NCBI RefSeq assembly: GCF_030269925.1
Contig: NC_085119.1
Span: 11,939,001 to 12,003,000, forward strand
DNA from: Bombyx mori
Lineage: Eukaryota > Arthropoda > Insecta > Lepidoptera > Bombycidae
Direction of reading: 5' to 3'
DNA: 64,000 nt
Positions 44,109-55,755 of the stretch are shown here, in pieces (position 1 is the first letter of the stretch; each line of letters starts with the position of its first letter). The translations under genes were made by a program, and so were the position numbers. Below the pieces are notes generated by a model. That model was not told where the DNA came from. It searched no databases and saw nothing but the letters and a program-made list of their open reading frames with translations.

Positions 44109-45070
44109 AAATCCTCCTCAGCTCATCCAATTCTGTTTCGGCAGGATAGCCATCGAAGCACCGTTGTGCATGAGGAATGTTGGTCTTCACGAGGACCTAA
44201 ATTTAGAAACGATGCGTAAAAATAGAAAAAAAGGGTCAGACCGCTAGCACCAGGCTCTAGATGCGGCACGATAACCCACCTATTGTGATTGCCGCTAAAT
44301 TATAATAATATGTCAGACCCTGGAAACGGGACAATGCAAAGCCGCTGTCACCCAAAACATGTCTTGTCGGTTTTATTTATTTATTGCTTAGTTCACGGGC
44401 TCACGACCCATCTGGTGTTAAATGGTTACGGAGCCCATACACACCTACGATCTAAATGCCACCACCCACCTCGAGATATGAGTTCTTAGGTCTCAGTTTT
44501 TACAGTGCAACAGCAGCCCTGCCCTTCAAACCGAAATGGATTACTGCTTCACGGTAGAAATAAGCAGGGTGGTGGTACCTACCCGTACGGACTCACAAAA
44601 TGTCCTACCATCAGTAATTACGCAAATTATATTTTTGCGGATTTCATTTTTATTACACGATGTTATCCCTTCACGGTGGAAGTCAATCGTGAACCATAGT
44701 CAAGTACGTTTAGAAAAACTGATACCTGTCTTCGGGATTCAAATACCAATGCATCGCTTAATACGATTACATCGGACGTCTCATCCTTTAGGCCACGATG
44801 ACTTTAAATCTGATCTTCTGGATTCGCTCAAACTCCTCATCGACATACATACGAACTAGACCATAGACACAAACCACCGAGCTTCTAAGTTTCGTCTGAT
44901 CTTCTCAGTGGGTCGTGATTCCGATACCGTGGTAGATTCAGCGAAACAGTGCTTTTCCTAAGCCCAATGTTCGCAAATTCTCTCAAATTGAGCCCGCGGG
45001 CTTACGTACCGATCCACGTGTGACTGAAATAGCCAATTAGGCTGTCAGCGATTAGGTAGGAAAAAAAACA
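44109..45070 (+). mobile_element. Second decayed Jockey fragment, split by a SINE
   Basis: The coding remnant 44109-44372 (CGAAGCACCGTTGTGCATGA, TCTTCACGAGGACCTAAATT) is interrupted by the minus-strand SINE at 44373-44808. It resumes with the LINE UTR (GATCTTCTCAGTGGGTCGTG, GGTAGATTCAGCGAAACAG), ending in GGTAGGAAAAAAAA at about 45070. Confidence 0.65.
44373..44808 (-). mobile_element. Full-length, diverged Bm1-type SINE
   Basis: The head is at the right end (minus strand: TCATCGTGGCCTAAAGGATG, then GTATTTGAATCCC, a damaged B box) and the poly-A at the left. Older than most copies. The two + frames crossing it are fortuitous. Confidence 0.82.
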
Positions 45071-45289
45071 TAGTGATGTGCCTTCAAAATCATGAATATG
45101 CGGAAGTAAAGAATAAATTAATTTAAATTAACTCACAAAGTTAATGGAGAAATATAATAACCATTATAATGTACAGCACTTCCCGTTGATCAACAAATAA
45201 TTTGTTAACTATCTTTACAAAACTATGTTATTAGCATAAGGAATAAGCTTTTGTCGATGATTTAGTTAAAACGTTTTCAATATTTGTTT

Positions 45290-45405
45290 TAATCGACAAT
45301 GATTCTTGTCTAGTATACAATTGATATTATTGTAGTCCATTACACAAATGATAAACCATTAACGTCAAAACGTTTACAACGACATGTAATGGACACGGTT
45401 AAGGT
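45290..45405. repeat. Block similar to 52255-52420
   Basis: GATTCTTGTCTA, TAGTCCATTA.ACAAA and GATAAACCAT.AACGTC recur in the same order at 52262-52345, with gaps. A diverged pair. Confidence 0.55.
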
Positions 45406-45433
45406 AATAAAAGGGAATAATTTCGATGAGAGT

Positions 45434-45660
45434 TTGGAATGAGCTCCCCTCAATCTGAACCTGAAATCCGCTTCAAATTGAATTTCAATAAGTTTCCCGA
45501 GCGCTGTGACATGTTTTTCTTCAAACGAGGCTTACGGAGAGTACTTAGCGGCAGGCTGCGGCTTGGCTCTGACACCGGCAATGCGGAAGTCCATGTTCGA
45601 CGGTAACCACTCACCATAAGGTGGGTAGTATGCTCGTCTGCCTACAAGGGCATCATCATT
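45434..45660 (+). mobile_element. LINE 3' end (tail A), diverged
   Basis: Coding trace TGGAATGAGCTCCCCTC (WNELP), then GAGCGCTGTGACATGTTTTT and the tail A motif with GCTCGTCTGCCTACAAGGGC. An insertion splits the coding trace near 45460. Confidence 0.65.
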
Positions 45661-45661
45661 T

Positions 45662-45890
45662 TATCATTTTTTGTTGCCTAGACTAGAGAAAGAGTATCTA
45701 GCCAGCCTGGCGTGAGGGTTAGTGACTCCTAGAAACATCACAATGTCAAAGTCTTCTCACTTTGAGATACGACATCTAAATCTCGGGTTTATTGTATACA
45801 AGCGGCTGATGAGCCCCTCAAACTGAGACTTACCTGAGTGGTACCTACCCATGCGGACTCACAAGACGTCCACCAGTAAATAAATAAAAT
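45662..45890 (-). mobile_element. Old Bm1-type SINE, minus strand
   Basis: Retains the order of the SINE complement (TTGTTGCCTAGACT, GGCGTGAGGGTTAGTGAC, TGGTACCTACCCATGCGGAC, CACAAGACGTCCACCAGTAA) with heavy divergence. Confidence 0.55.
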
Positions 45891-46052
45891 AATTTAAATG
45901 AATTGATCATTTACTTCTGCATATTCATGATTTTGAAGGCGCATCAGTTTGTTTTTCCTCGAAATTCGCTGCCAGGGCAGAATTCATACTTCTTTTAAAT
46001 ATTACATAGACAACACTACACAACTGCCACCAATCGCCTTAGGATAAAAGGT

Positions 46053-46277
46053 ATGTCTCAATTACATGGGAAAATGAGAAATCATCAATCTAAGCACAGG
46101 CGCGTTCATGCACCATACTTTTCGTCAGAAATTATTTGCCACTTATCATATCACGGCTCTAAGATTAAGTTCCCTACGCGGTATTTCTTAGGTGAACCAT
46201 CTTACTTAAAACGAGATTTGACAAAGTTCAGCGCGGTGGCCAATGACTTGGCTGTGACCCTGGAATTGCTAATGTAA
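46053..46277 (+). other. Unassigned 74-codon frame entering a tandem repeat
   Basis: The frame (MSQLHGKMRNHQSKHRR...) contains GEPSYLKRDLTKFSAVAN and ends in the first unit of the tandem repeat. No family recognised. Possibly transposon-derived. Confidence 0.25.
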
Positions 46278-46440
46278 AGGACATTAACAGCAGTAATAGC
46301 ACTAGCATTAGTAGGCTGTGACCCTGGAATTGCTAATGTAAAGGACATTAATAGCAGTAATAGCACTAGCATTAATAGGCTGTGACCCTGGAATTGCTAA
46401 TGTAAAGGACATTAATAGCAGTAATAGCACCGCCATCATA
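46250..46440. repeat. Three tandem copies of a 64-bp unit
   Basis: Units begin at 46250, 46314 and 46378 with GGCTGTGACCCTGGAATTGC. Units 1 and 2 differ at two bases (AACAGC/AATAGC, TTAGTA/TTAATA), and unit 3 diverges only at its last 12 bases. Contiguous, with no spacers. Confidence 0.92.
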
Positions 46441-46529
46441 AAGTAAAGGCAACCATTAGGTAATCCGTAAACCTGCCTTCGTAGATAAGAACAAACATTC
46501 AGAAATTCATAACATCTTATACCTAGTAT

Positions 46530-46778
46530 ACTGGTGGTACGACCTCTGTGAGTCCGCGCGGGTAGGTACCACCACCCTGCCTATTTCTGCCGAGAAGCAG
46601 TAATGCGTTTCGGTTTGAAGGGTGGGGTAGCCGTTGTAACTATACTTGAGACCTTAGAACTTATATCTCAAGGTGGGTGGCGCATTTTACTTTGTAGATG
46701 TCTATGGGCTCCAGTAACCACTTAATACCAGGTGGGTTGTGAGCTCATCCACCCATCTAAGCAATAAAAAATAAAAAA
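46530..46778 (+). mobile_element. Bm1-type SINE, 5'-truncated
   Basis: SINE body from ACTGGTGGTACGACCTC to GCAATAAAAAATAAAAAAAA. Its A-tail abuts the next repeat. Confidence 0.85.
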
Positions 46779-46784
46779 AAACTT

Positions 46785-47076
46785 TAAACGAGCAATTCTT
46801 GTATATTAATATATATATAACGTGAATCTCGGAAACGGCTCGAACGATTTTCATAAAATTTTGTATACAGGGGATTTTGGGGGCGATAAATCGATCTAGC
46901 TACGATCTAGCTACGATTTATTTTCAGAAAATGTTGTTATATTCGTGTTTTCAATAATCAACTTTACCCGACATCTATTGGCGAATAATAATACTATTTT
47001 TCTTAATTGAGGGCAACTAACCCCTTTAAAGACACAACAAGATGGCGTTATCAAAAAAAAACCGGTCATCATCTAG
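46785..47076 (+). repeat. Dispersed repeat family H, copy 2
   Basis: Same element as 11925-12215. It contains a local 11-bp duplication (CTACGATCTAG) near 46897-46912 and ends in ATCATCTAG before T. Directly follows a SINE tail. Confidence 0.6.
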
Positions 47077-47129
47077 TAATAAATAATTTAGACCATCGTG
47101 TTGTGTATTGCAATTGTTTATTAAGGTTT

Positions 47130-47190
47130 CAGGAACCACTTAACACCCGGTGACTCATGAGTTCGTTCACCTATCTAAGGAATAAATAAC
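47130..47190 (+). mobile_element. Diverged Bm1-type SINE tip
   Basis: AGGAACCACTTAACACCCGG, then CGTTCACCTATCTAAGGAAT. Confidence 0.5.
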
Positions 47191-48542
47191 AACTCACAGC
47201 AAAACATATCGCAAAAAAAACTAATGTTTTCCGCATGTATCTAATAATCAGCTACAGAAAATAAACTTGAACTCTAATGTAAAACAGCCAAAAAAGTCTA
47301 GTATTCGAATTCTTCGTTCCGATTAAAAATATATTTCGCATTAATAAAGATGTGACAGCTCTAAAATATTAGATCTCGATCTACCCCGACCCAGTTAACT
47401 TGTCCAAGAGATAAAAATAAATACAATAAGTTATATTTTTTCATCACAAACAAAATATGCAATTTCAATAAATTAGCATTAAGATTGCTTGGTTACAGCT
47501 CATTTGACTTTCAAAATTCTAAATTAGTTAACAGGTTTCGGACAGCTGCTGTGAAATTTCTTTCTCCAAAAAGCTTTACGGCTTCTGCAGGTAACTTAGC
47601 AAGACCAACTTCAAACGAGAAGTAGCATGAGATAGGCTCCAAATTCACTGATACACAAAAATGAACACTACCTTAAATTATATAATATTTTAGTTTTAAA
47701 TTTTTTATCATTTATACTATACATACAAATATGTAAAGGCAGACAGTAAGATCAAAAAAAATTATAACGCCACGACCAACGGAATGAATTTTAACGTGTT
47801 ACATTAAGGTTACTTCGTTATTTAAAGAGACTATTCAGAAAGAGAGAGAGAGAGAGATATATTGGGAACAACAGCAATTACCGTCGAATAACCACTTACG
47901 AATGGAACTATCTAGAACTACCTAAAAATTAATGAACTACCGAATCTGTTAACAGATAATTGAGTAAAAATAACAAAATTTACCAACAAAAAGTGAAATT
48001 ATAACCAAACATAACTATATAGGAACAGTTATCGCTAAACTTCATCAGATATTTATGTGGAATCTAAAATATCTCTTGATATAGTTTTTTTTTTTTTCGT
48101 TTTTCGCTACTCTTACGCTTTAGCTATTTTTACGGCATAATCTCACGTCATTATATTGTTTTCGATGTTTCGAATACTTTACAGTTTTCATGGCCACTGC
48201 CACTGACGACTAAGGCTTTCTTCGTCGATATTTGATTATTGTGCTAACTACCGCCCATTTTTCTATAAAAAATATTTATAGGCTTTTGAAGTTTCATTTC
48301 ACACAAAAAAGACTAATAGTCTTTAGGTCTGGTAATTTGTTTGCCTTAAGATTCTATCTTCACGATAAGATGATTGCTGATGCTAGATAAGCGCCAACCA
48401 TCTTTTCTATTGATGTTAGAGTAATTTTTTAATTAAAGTACTTGATAGCAGGATGAAAGGCGATTGCATGCAATAGAGATGCGAATGTTGCAATGGATGT
48501 GTGGAGTAACAAGAATGGATAAAATACCGAATGAATATGTTA
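47191..48542. other. AT-rich spacer with a GA microsatellite
   Basis: No gene supported. (GA)9 or so at about 47839-47857. Confidence 0.35.
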
Positions 48543-48652
48543 GAGGTGGGTGGCGGAATTTACGTTGTAGATATCTATGGGTTTCCTTAACCACTTAATA
48601 CCAGGTGGGCCTGGGGTCAGCGAGTCCACCCATGGTAATTATAAAAAAAAGA
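48543..48652 (+). mobile_element. Bm1-type SINE 3' part
   Basis: GAGGTGGGTGGCGGAATTTA to TTATAAAAAAAAG, with a short insertion near the GTGGGCCTGGGG segment. Confidence 0.7.
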
Positions 48653-48694
48653 CTAAAATAAGTGCTGTTTTAGAAAAAATATGGTAACCTATAA

Positions 48695-48955
48695 TAATGG
48701 TGGTAGGATCTCTTGTGAATCCGTACGGGTAGGTACCACCGCCCCGCCTATTTCTGCCGTGAAGCAGTAAAGCGTTTCGGTTTGAAGGGTGGGGCAGCCG
48801 TTGTAACTATACGGAGACCTTAGAACTTATATCTCAAGGTGTGTGGCGCATTTACGTTGTAGATGTCTATGGGTTCCAGTAACCACTTAACACCAGGTGG
48901 ACTGTGAGCTCCTCCACGCATAGATGCAATAAAAAAAAAAAAAACAAAAAAAATT
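48695..48955 (+). mobile_element. Bm1-type SINE, 5'-truncated
   Basis: Body from AATGGTGGTAGGATCTCTTG to an A-rich tail of about 40 bases. Confidence 0.85.
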
Positions 48956-50054
48956 AAAACGGTGATCAATTTATTTCATAGATACCACAATGTAAATGCA
49001 TTAATTACGCAAAGGAAACAAACAGTGCAAACTCATATAAAATTAGAATTTGTACATTGACAATAGCAATAACATAAACTAGGTTCTTCCAAATACAGCA
49101 GAAAAAATGTGAATCGACTATTTCAGTATTAGCCGATACATAATAACTAACGTCAGGACAGCAAAAAATATGAATCTTAATTTTATTTTTAAGAATAACA
49201 TTATAATCTTGTTTGGTCCGAGAGCCGTTGGCACTAAACCTATTTTGCGAATATACAAAAGCGTAAGTTTTATTCCTAGATAGAGTTTACATTTGTTTAT
49301 TTTATTTTATATTCTTTTGATTACACGATAAGTCGGGTTTATGTTTACAAAATACTGTTACAAAAATAGTAAGGAAACCTGTTGTCTATTATATGTTTAC
49401 ATGTTTACTTTTGTGTACACATATGAATATTATGAATGACTAATGAGTTTGTATAACGACCACAGTTCGTTTGTAAATACGACATTACATACGGAGAGAC
49501 TATTCTGGTTCCATATAAATAATGTTGCGCCGCTCCATCTTTTTCATTGGCAACTTTAGATACGATGGGTAGGATTAAACCACGGTGAAAGCTATGATTG
49601 GAATATTAAAAAGGTGAATACTTTTAATGATATTTTTGGAACGATGATAATTAGATAAATTTTTTAACATACGTGATAGAAGAACAATCGTCTCGTGTTA
49701 TTCACCGATCCACCACAATTTTAGCTTAGCAATAATTAAGTAACTGTAAACACTCATAAATAGACGATAGAAACACGACCATAACTTATAATTTATTTAG
49801 TAAGCTGTTGTGGGCGTTACGTTAATTGTATAATTTCAGAGATAATTCTGGTCTGATGAGCCAACTTTTTTTTTCAAGTATGTTCTCGAATTATTAGTAA
49901 TTTATTTTTTACATTACTACTGAAACGAATTCGATAGCTTGCGACGGGCTTTTAAATATATATTTTTTGTTTTTAATTCACTACCTATGTCCCACTTAAT
50001 GATGATGGTCAAAGCCGCTCATATGCTAGGCAACTAGGCACTAGAATACCTTAT
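48956..50054. other. AT-rich spacer
   Basis: No gene, exon-like frame or familiar repeat recognised. Confidence 0.35.
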
Positions 50055-50235
50055 GAAATTTAATAAAGATTCAAATTCAAATTCAAATTCAAAATCATTT
50101 ATTTCAATTTGGATGTCATCAAAAACACACTTGTTGAATGTCAAAATGTAAAAGAAAATGTTAACTCTACCACCGGTTCCAAAAAAAGCCACAGTCCTGA
50201 GAAGAACCGGCGAAACAAACTCAGCGAGCTTTTTT
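50055..50235 (-). mobile_element. LINE 3' end with (TTGAAT)n tail
   Basis: ATTCAA units (50069-50092) mark the tail. Rightwards are AAATCATTTATTTCAATTTG, CTACCACCGGTTCC and GAGAAGAACCGGCGAAAC, with an inverted CCGGTT/AACCGG pair. Resembles a widespread lepidopteran LINE 3' end. Non-coding. Confidence 0.55.
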
Positions 50236-50505
50236 TTAAGAAGAGATACCCTATGATTCGTTAAACATTTAAATAAAGGATGGATTGTTAAAAAATGGGT
50301 ATGCTGCAATTCTATGATGTGTGTATCACTAATTTTTACGAAAACTTTAATATAATATCATATTAGATTAATTTAGCATACTAAAATAAATTCATATTTT
50401 CGAACTTTCAAAGTTGTTCGGAACAAGTTGTGTTAATTAGTTTTTGGATACGCAAAATGTTTTAGCTACATGATATTCGAAGCTAAGAAACATTTTTATT
50501 TCATA

Positions 50506-50804
50506 CCAGCTGACCCGGCAAACTTCGCAGTGCCTCAATCGATATATAAAAGACCTAAACTTTTGTACAAAATAAATTTAAAACAAACAATAGGAATCCG
50601 TCCGACGGGGGACACATAAAAGGAAAAACAAAATTGTTATTTTTATTTAATTCCGAGCATTTTTATATTTATCTACCTTTTAAACTTTCTCTGGACTTCA
50701 CAAATAATTCAAGACCAAAATTAGCAAAATCGGTCCAGCCGTTCTCGAGTTTTAGCGAGACTAACGAACAGCAATTCATTTTTATATATATATATATAGG
50801 TAGA
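50506..50804 (-). mobile_element. Non-autonomous Helitron, complete (299 bp)
   Basis: On the minus strand: TCTACCTATATATA at 50804 after a host A, AAAATGAATTGCTGTTCGTT, CGGCTGGACCGATTTTGCTA, and the end GCCGGGTCAGCTGG at 50506 before a host T. CTGG fits the CTRR rule. Same family as 21545-21835. The frame 50634-50912 is fortuitous. Confidence 0.8.
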
Positions 50805-50809
50805 TTCAT

Positions 50810-51221
50810 CATAAATGCACTACTCAATGACGAAATCTTTCACAGTGCATTTCGCGATATACACATTCCGGTTTTACAAAAAGTGTTAGAGAGAGTGGAA
50901 ACCTTGACATGACAGTGGATTTCTTTTCGACCGTGACATTGTCATTTTTTTATTTGTATTTGGGTCTTGCGCAATTGCCGTTTAGTATACAGAAAGTTAA
51001 AGTTATTTAAAAAAAATATTCTAACAGAGCTTCAGATGAAGGGATAGGTAAAGACCCATTATACTGTAATTAAAGCTTTTCAGATAATCTTCTTCATAGT
51101 CGTACACTCCTGGCGGAATGAACTCAGCATGAAAATTATCTCAAATGAAGTCAGTTTAAGAATTAAAGTGATGTCAGGCTTCCGTTGGTATTTTCAATCC
51201 ACCTTTAGTACAGAATAACAT
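50810..51221. other. Spacer
   Basis: Contains the phrase ATTGCCGTTTAGTATACAGA also seen near 24075. Otherwise unrecognised. Confidence 0.35.
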
Positions 51222-51665
51222 TTCGAAATCGTCGTGGCCTAAAGGATAAGACGTCCGGTGGATTCGGATCTAGCGATGCACCGTTGTTTGAATCCCGCAT
51301 GCGGGTACCAATTTTTCTAATGAAATACGTACTTGACAATTGTTCACGATTGACTTCCACGGTGAAGAAATAACATCGTGTAATAAAAATCAAACCCGTT
51401 AAATTATAATTTGCGTAATCACTGGTGGTAGGACCTCTTGGGAGTCTGAACGGGTAGGTACCACCACCCCGCCTATTTCCGCCGTGAAGCAGTAATGCGT
51501 TTCGGTTCGAAGGGTGGGGTCGCCGTTGTAACTATACCTTATAACTTATACCTCGAGGTGGGTGGCGCATTTACGTTGTAGATGTCTATGGGCTCCAGTA
51601 ACCACTTAATATCAGATGGGCTGTGAGCTCGTCCACCCAACTAAGCAATAAAAAAATAAATAAAA
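51222..51665 (+). mobile_element. Full-length Bm1-type SINE (duplicated copy 2)
   Basis: Same insertion as 39085-39535 by shared private variants. The B box reads GTTGTTTGAATCCCG, so it is slightly more damaged than copy 1. Confidence 0.9.
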
Positions 51666-52078
51666 AAGAAGTTTATTACTTCTGATCATCAGACCATTAA
51701 AATATGACACTTGAACAATTCATAATTTCTGTTGTAGTCTACACATTTGCTATTTAAATATGTATACATATAAATATATTATTAATAAGTATTAATAGTG
51801 TATGTTTTAAATATGCATTGGCAAGCCAGCTATTCAGGTCTAGACTTGATTATTACAACAACATTTTTCAACAATAATTTTGAATTAATTTTGGCTAATA
51901 CCACTTTTCAATCGTCTGTCAGTAGTAGCATTCTCATTAAATTAATTTTACTCCTACTAATTCGTATCCTGATTTTCGATTAAAGCCTCACGATTCAAGA
52001 AAAGGGTTGTCATTCATTAAAGTGAAAGTCAAATCAACTTACAACGTACACACATAATTATTTATATTATATAACATT
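51666..52078 (+). repeat. Duplicated block, copy 2
   Basis: Matches 39536-39940 in the same orientation, about 12.1 kb away. The match ends in ACATAATTATTTATATTA. Confidence 0.85.
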
Positions 52079-52894
52079 ATGCCAATTGCATAGTTAGACC
52101 TAGTTACTGGCCAAAGGACAAGAAAAAAACAAAAACACTACAATTATTCTAGTCGTTTATATGTTATAGAAAACTTTCTTATTCCTAAATATACCTATAT
52201 ATTATTATAGTCAATCTTTGTGTTTGACCTCTGCATTCCTAAGCCGTATCTTTAAATCATCGATGATTCTTGTCTATTATTTAATTTAAATGTTATTTTA
52301 GTCCATTAGACAAACGAATGATAAACCATAAACGTCGAAGCGTTCCAGCCTTTGAACATGAATTTAGTTTGGTTTACCAATTAAATTTGTTTACAACCGC
52401 ATGCAATAGACGCGATTATTTTATTTTAAGATCTGAGAGGAGATCGCATCTCACATCATAAAACTTTGTTTTTCAAAAGACAAATGCATAGGAATTTTTT
52501 TCGAACAGGAAAACTGGCCAACCGTGATTTGCAGTTTTTTTTTTTAATTATTATTGAAGTAGCTCGACGTATACATATGTAGTTTAGTAATTATTTTAAT
52601 ATTTTTTCAATGCATTTGAATAAAGCAAAACACTTCCTTGTGTATATATGTATTTATAAAATAGCCATTTATTTAGAACTGTCTGTTCTATTTAAAGCAG
52701 CTGTATTTAAAGCTAGGAATTTTTCAACTCAATAATTTTCATTCGAACTCAATCGATAAATATTTTCTTTATATGAAACAAAATTCATTATTTCAAAATT
52801 TTAAGTATGTTTTAATGATATACACATATGGACTTGTTGTTGTCTGAAATAAAATAAATCATTCATTCATTGATTCATTCTACACTACAACTGG
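52079..52894. other. AT-rich spacer before the Jockey element
   Basis: Includes 52255-52420, the diverged counterpart of 45290-45405. No gene supported. A sharp composition change to GC-rich sequence occurs at about 52905. Confidence 0.4.
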
Positions 52895-52900
52895 GGAGTA

Positions 52901-53641
52901 ATGAAAAAATTAAGCGGCCCTAACATTGCACCTGTGCGGACTTATAGTCCAAGATCCCAGGGCCACCAAACGTCACGTATTAGGCTTTCCGGAATAACCG
53001 TCGAAGCCCCCCATAAAAAAGGCACTCCGAGCCAGTGCCATAACTGTCAGTTGTACGGGCACTCTTCCCGTAATTGTCACGCGCGCTCCCGATGCGTCAA
53101 GTGTTTGGGCGATCACGCCACGAGCCTTTGCACTCGCGATCAAAAAACCGCTACGGAACCGCCTAGCTGCGTCCTGTGCCGAACACAGGGTCACCCCGCG
53201 AACTACCGTGGTTGCCCCCGAGCCCCTAAAATAAATCGCCGCGTCGCCCGCCAAAACCGCCTCCGAGCTTTCAGCCCAGACATCAAAGCCACGGCACCCT
53301 CTGTGCCGAAGGCTAAGCCTGCTTTCGTGCCGGCGTCGGTGCCCAGCGTCTCGGCCTGGGCTAAACCGTTGCCGTACACGAACACGGCTACAACTCTCTC
53401 CCCCGCGACTCGTCCCACCCCCGCGATACGTCCCTCCCCCGCGACCTGCCCTCCGACCGCGTCCGACAATCTCGCTCTAGCGATCGACTTTTTTCAGTCG
53501 ATCAACTTTGATCGCGTTAATGCTTTGGGCGACGCCATTCGCGCCGCCTCCACTGCACAACACTTTATCGCCGTTGTGCAAGAATACGCTGACGTATACG
53601 CGTCGTTAAATACGTACGTCCTCCCCTCACTCCGCCGGTAA
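52901..53641 (+). CDS. LINE ORF1 protein, N-terminally truncated (zinc knuckles)
   Basis: 246 codons. Three CCHC-type knuckles: CHNCQLYGHSSRNC (46-59), CVKCLGDHATSLC (65-77) and CVLCRTQGHPANYRGC (90-105). A proline/alanine-rich C-terminal region follows (about 120-190). In Jockey-clade LINEs this nucleic-acid-binding protein coats the element RNA. The usual N-terminal half is absent, so the apparent start codon at the junction with AT-rich DNA is not the original one. The stop is followed after three bases by the ORF2 ATG, the tight ORF1-ORF2 spacing usual for this clade. Confidence 0.8.
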   Translation: MKKLSGPNIAPVRTYSPRSQGHQTSRIRLSGITVEAPHKKGTPSQCHNCQLYGHSSRNCHARSRCVKCLGDHATSLCTRDQKTATEPPSCVLCRTQGHPANYRGCPRAPKINRRVARQNRLRAFSPDIKATAPSVPKAKPAFVPASVPSVSAWAKPLPYTNTATTLSPATRPTPAIRPSPATCPPTASDNLALAIDFFQSINFDRVNALGDAIRAASTAQHFIAVVQEYADVYASLNTYVLPSLRR

Positions 53642-53644
53642 TCA

Positions 53645-54496
53645 ATGGCGTACATAGGTAGAATCAAGCCCCTATCCGTAACGATAGGATTTTTTAACGC
53701 TTACGGTCTCGCAAATCAACGTGATCAGGTTTGTGATTTTTTGCGTGACCATCAAATTGACATCTTTTTGGTGCAGGAGACCCTGCTTAAGCCCGCGCGC
53801 CGCGACCCTAAAATCGCGAACTACAACATGGTTAGGAACGACAGGCTCACTGCTCGTGGTGGTGGTACCGTCATTTACTATAGAAGAGCCCTGCATTGCG
53901 TCCCACTCGACCCCCCCGCGCTTTCTAACATCGAAGCATCAGTATGCCGAATCTCACTGACTGGACACGCGCCGATCGTTATCGCGTCCGTTTATCTTCC
54001 ACCGGATAAAATCGTTCTAAGTAGTGATATTGAGGCGCTGCTCGGCATGGGAAGCTCTGTCATTCTGGCGGGTGACCTAAATTGTAAACACGTCAGGTGG
54101 AACTCTCACACCTCAACCCCTAATGGCAGGCGCCTCGACGCGTTAGTCGATGATCTCGCCTTCGATATCGTGGCTCCGCTGACCCCGACTCACTACCCGC
54201 TAAATATCGCGCATCGGCCGGATATACTCGACATAGCGTTATTAAAAAACGTAACTCTGCGCTTACATTCGATTGAAGTAGTTTCAGAGTTAGATTCAGA
54301 CCATCGTCCCGTCATTATGAAGCTCGGTCGCGCTCCCGATTCCGTTCCCGTCACGAGGACTGTGGTGGATTGGCACACGCTGGGCATCAGCCTGGCTGAA
54401 TCTGATCCACCATCGCTTCCGTTTAGTCCGGACTCTATCCCGTCTCCTCAGGATACCGCTGAAGCCATAGACATCGTAACGTCACACATCACCTCG
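53645..54496 (+). CDS. LINE ORF2, endonuclease part (interrupted)
   Basis: Apurinic-endonuclease-like domain: FFNAYGL (Asn18), LVQETLL (Glu45), LAGDLNCKHVRWNS (Asp144, Asn146), the DILDIALL segment and SDHRP (Asp219, His220). These are the catalytic landmarks of the exonuclease/endonuclease/phosphatase fold that nicks target DNA. The element frame is broken at 54496 by the nested insertion. The continued frame to 54634 enters the guest in a different phase and ends at a stop. The host frame resumes at 55767. Confidence 0.87.
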
Positions 54497-55704
54497 CTTT
54501 TCGATATCGAGTCGAGGGAACCCGCTCCTCCCCACGACCTCTCACAGCTGGAGTCCCGCAAGGCTCTGTCCTCTCACCCCTCCTATTTAGCTTATTCGTC
54601 AACGATATTCCCCGGTCGCCGCCGACCCATTTAGCTTTATTCGCCGACGACACGACTGTTTACTATTCTAGTAGAAATAAGTCCCTAATCGCGAAGAAGC
54701 TTCAGAGCGCAGCCCTAGCCCTAGGACAGTGGTTCCGAAAATGGCGCATAGACATCAACCCAGCGAAAAGTACTGCGGTGCTATTTCAGAGGGGAAGCTC
54801 CACACGGATTTCCTCCCGGATTAGGAGGAGGAATCTCACACCCCCGATTACTCTCTTTAGACAACCCATACCCTGGGCCAGGAAGGTCAAGTACCTGGGC
54901 GTTACCCTGGATGCATCGATGACATTCCGCCCGCATATAAAATCAGTCCGTGACCGTGCCGCGTTTATTCTCGGTAGACTCTACCCCATGATCTGTAAGC
55001 GGAGTAAAATGTCCCTTCGGAACAAGGTGACACTTTACAAAACTTGCATAAGGCCCGTCATGACTTACGCGAGTGTGGTGTTCGCTCACGCGGCCCGCAC
55101 ACACATAGACACCCTCCAATCCCTACAATCCCGCTTTTGCAGGTTAGCTGTCGGGGCTCCGTGGTTCGTGAGGAACGTTGACCTACACGACGACCTGGGC
55201 CTCGAATCAATTCGGAAATACATGAAGTCAGCGTCGGAACGATACTTCGATAAGGCTATGCGTCATGATAATCGCCTTATCGTTGCCGCCGCTGACTACT
55301 CCCCGAATCCTGATCATGCAGGAGCCAGTCACCGTCGACGCCCTAGACACGTCCTTACGGATCCATCAGATCCAATAACCTTTGCATTAGATGCCTTCAG
55401 CTCTAATACTAGGGGCAGGCTTAGGGACCCCGGTAACCGTACTCGTCGAACTCGACAAAGAGGTCGACGTGCAACCTAACCCATGCATCAGCCCGCTGAG
55501 TTTCTCGCCGGATCTTCTCAGCGGGTCGCGATTCCGATCCGGTAGTAGATTCATTCGCGAAACAATTGCTCTTGAGTTGTTAGGTCTCCTTCGGAGGCGC
55601 TCGGGCAGTTGTTAGCAAATCCCACCCCTCTTGGCTGAGCCTTTGCTCGCCCACCTGTCCTGGTGAAACTGGAAAGGCCTTCGGGCCACCAGTAAACTTT
55701 CAAT

Positions 55705-55755
<51 letters not shown>

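Noticed and set aside
46250..46440. Regular repeats that might suggest a CRISPR array
   Set aside because: Only three contiguous 64-bp units without spacers, in a eukaryotic context.
52890..52910. Target-site duplication for the outer Jockey element
   Set aside because: No convincing direct repeat was found between the sequence before 52900 and that after 57868.
52973..53469. Minus-strand frames opposite LINE ORF1
   Set aside because: Antisense shadows with low-complexity V/A/G content. The + strand carries the zinc knuckles.
53672..53960. Overlapping frames on both strands inside the LINE endonuclease region
   Set aside because: The 53645 frame holds the endonuclease catalytic motifs, so the others are shadows.
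54634..54660. Apparent end of a 329-codon ORF2 protein at 54634
   Set aside because: The last 46 or so codons are read out of phase through the nested LINE and are not a natural C-terminus.
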